From assembly GCA_036568605.1 (NCBI GenBank), contig DATCSE010000330.1, positions 1 through 12,571 on the forward strand: 12,571 nt of DNA, in the 5' to 3' direction. The notes beneath the pieces are model-generated. The model saw nothing but the letters and a program-made list of their open reading frames with translations, searched no databases and was not told the origin of the DNA. The DNA comes from DATCSE01 sp036568605. Lineage in GTDB: Bacteria; Pseudomonadota; Gammaproteobacteria; Burkholderiales; Burkholderiaceae_C. Of this stretch, positions 11,589-12,571 are shown in pieces; the first letter of the stretch is position 1; each line of letters opens with the position of its first letter. Both the position numbers and the translations under genes were made by a program.

Positions 11589-12571
11589 ATGACGACCCCG
11601 CTCGCCGCCCTGACCAACCACCAGATCCGCCTCGCGGCGCGCCCGAACGGCCTGCCGACGCGCGCCGACTGGCAGTTCACGACCGAGCCGGTGTCCGAGC
11701 CGGCCGACGGCGGCGTGCTCGTCAAGACGCTCGCGCTCTCGCTGGACCCGGCGATGCGCGGCTGGATGAACGAGGGCAAGAGCTACATCCCGCCGGTGGG
11801 CATCGGCGAGGTGATGCGCGCCGGCGGCATCGGCCGCGTGGTCGCATCGAAGAACCCGGCGTTCGCGGTCGGCGATGTCGTCAGCGGCACGCCCGGCGTG
11901 CAGACCTACAGCCTGGTCGCGGCCGACCAGATCAAGCGCAGCGGCCTGTTCAAGATCGACCTGCGCCTGGGCACGACGACGCAATGGCTCAACGTGCTGG
12001 GCATGCCCGGCATGACCGCGTACTTCGGCTTGATGGACGTCGGCCAGCCGCAGGCCGGCGAGACGGTCGTCGTGTCGGGCGCAGCCGGCGCGGTTGGCCA
12101 GACCGTGGGCCAGCTCGCGAAGGTCAAGGGCTGCCGCGTCGTCGGGATCGCCGGCGGGCCGGCGAAGTGCGAGTGGGTCGTCAAGGAGCTGGGCTTCGAC
12201 GCGTGCGTCGACTACAAGGCCGGCAACCTGAAGGACGCGCTGCGCGAGCACTGCCCGAAAGGCATCGACATCTATTTCGACAACGTCGGCGGCGAGATCC
12301 TCGACACCGTGCTGACCCGGCTCGCGCGCAAGGCCCGCATCGTGATCTGCGGCGCGATCAGCCAGTACAACAACATGGCGGCGGTGCAGGGACCGAAGAA
12401 CTACATGTCGCTGCTCGTCAACCGGGCCCGCATGGAAGGCATGGTGGTGTTCGACTACGCCGATCGCTTCCCGGTCGCGGTGCAGGAGCTCGCGGGCTAC
12501 CTGAAGGACGGGCGGATGAAGAGCAAGGAAGACGTGGTCGGCGGCGGGATCGAGGCGTTTCCGGAGACGCT
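11589..12571 (+). CDS. NADPH-dependent medium-chain oxidoreductase, CurA/PTGR-like (3' end outside window)
   Basis: Partial: 327 residues are present of a family usually about 335-345 long, so only the last residues are missing. Family marks are the N-terminal IRLAARPNGLPTRADW, the ALSLDPAMRGWMNEGKSY block (about 43-60), GMPGMTAYFGLMDVG (about 137-151) and the nucleotide-binding loop GAAGAVG (164-170). FDNVGGEILDTVL and a C-terminal GRMKSKEDVV are also present. The usual catalytic zinc ligands of alcohol dehydrogenases are absent, as expected for this double-bond-reductase branch. Relatives reduce activated C=C bonds of enones such as curcumin or 15-oxo-prostaglandins; the natural substrate here is unknown and detoxification of reactive enones is a reasonable guess. 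GAGGAG (11576-11581) lies 7 bases before the ATG. The gene stands alone after the cold-shock terminator, with a weak -10-like TAAGAT at 11557-11562. Confidence 0.92.
   Translation, partial: MTTPLAALTNHQIRLAARPNGLPTRADWQFTTEPVSEPADGGVLVKTLALSLDPAMRGWMNEGKSYIPPVGIGEVMRAGGIGRVVASKNPAFAVGDVVSGTPGVQTYSLVAADQIKRSGLFKIDLRLGTTTQWLNVLGMPGMTAYFGLMDVGQPQAGETVVVSGAAGAVGQTVGQLAKVKGCRVVGIAGGPAKCEWVVKELGFDACVDYKAGNLKDALREHCPKGIDIYFDNVGGEILDTVLTRLARKARIVICGAISQYNNMAAVQGPKNYMSLLVNRARMEGMVVFDYADRFPVAVQELAGYLKDGRMKSKEDVVGGGIEAFPET

Overview
The window is GC-rich (clearly above 60%), tightly packed, and dominated by families common in Betaproteobacteria, especially Burkholderiales: an OxlT-type antiporter, a Bug-type tripartite tricarboxylate transporter (TTT), a Crp/Fnr regulator with a short C-terminus, and small REP-like repeats. 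I place it in Burkholderiales by style and gene content. No rRNA or other taxonomic marker is present.

Left block (1-5092): a carboxylate uptake locus. An oxalate/formate antiporter gene (oxlT, cut by the left edge) runs leftwards and is divergent from a Crp/Fnr-family regulator gene. Convergent with the regulator is a TTT operon read leftwards as tctC (periplasmic binding protein), tctB and tctA. The regulator carries an FNR-like E-x-x-S-R recognition helix. Two near-identical dyads sharing TTGACCGCG(A/G)TCA lie just upstream of the regulator (1025-1038) and upstream of tctC (5079-5092). The simplest reading is a small regulon in which the regulator controls itself and/or oxlT together with the TTT operon. 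The oxalate connection rests on oxlT only; no oxalate catabolic gene is visible.

Middle block (5093-9200): a compact unit with a good sigma70-like promoter encodes a previously unlisted 43-residue protein and ends in an intrinsic terminator. An S9-family serine peptidase lipoprotein gene starts about 50 bases past that terminator with little room for its own promoter. It is followed by a tandem 30-bp repeat array fused to a near-perfect 26-bp inverted repeat. Then come a PF10014-type 2-oxoglutarate/Fe(II) dioxygenase gene (minus strand) and a divergent small outer-membrane beta-barrel gene.

Right block (9182-12571): a leftward operon of cupin, LLM flavin-dependent oxidoreductase and S4 RNA-binding protein, with 4-bp spacing and an ATGA overlap. 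Next is a rightward cold-shock protein gene with a strong 5'-leader hairpin plus U-run and a strong 3' terminator. Last is a medium-chain NADPH-dependent oxidoreductase (CurA/PTGR type) cut by the right edge.

No tRNA, rRNA, CRISPR array, transposase or phage gene was seen. No gene-free stretch exceeds 300 bases. The largest intergenic spaces (810-1095, 4987-5223, 7486-7697, 10964-11240) all hold regulatory or repeat features listed below.
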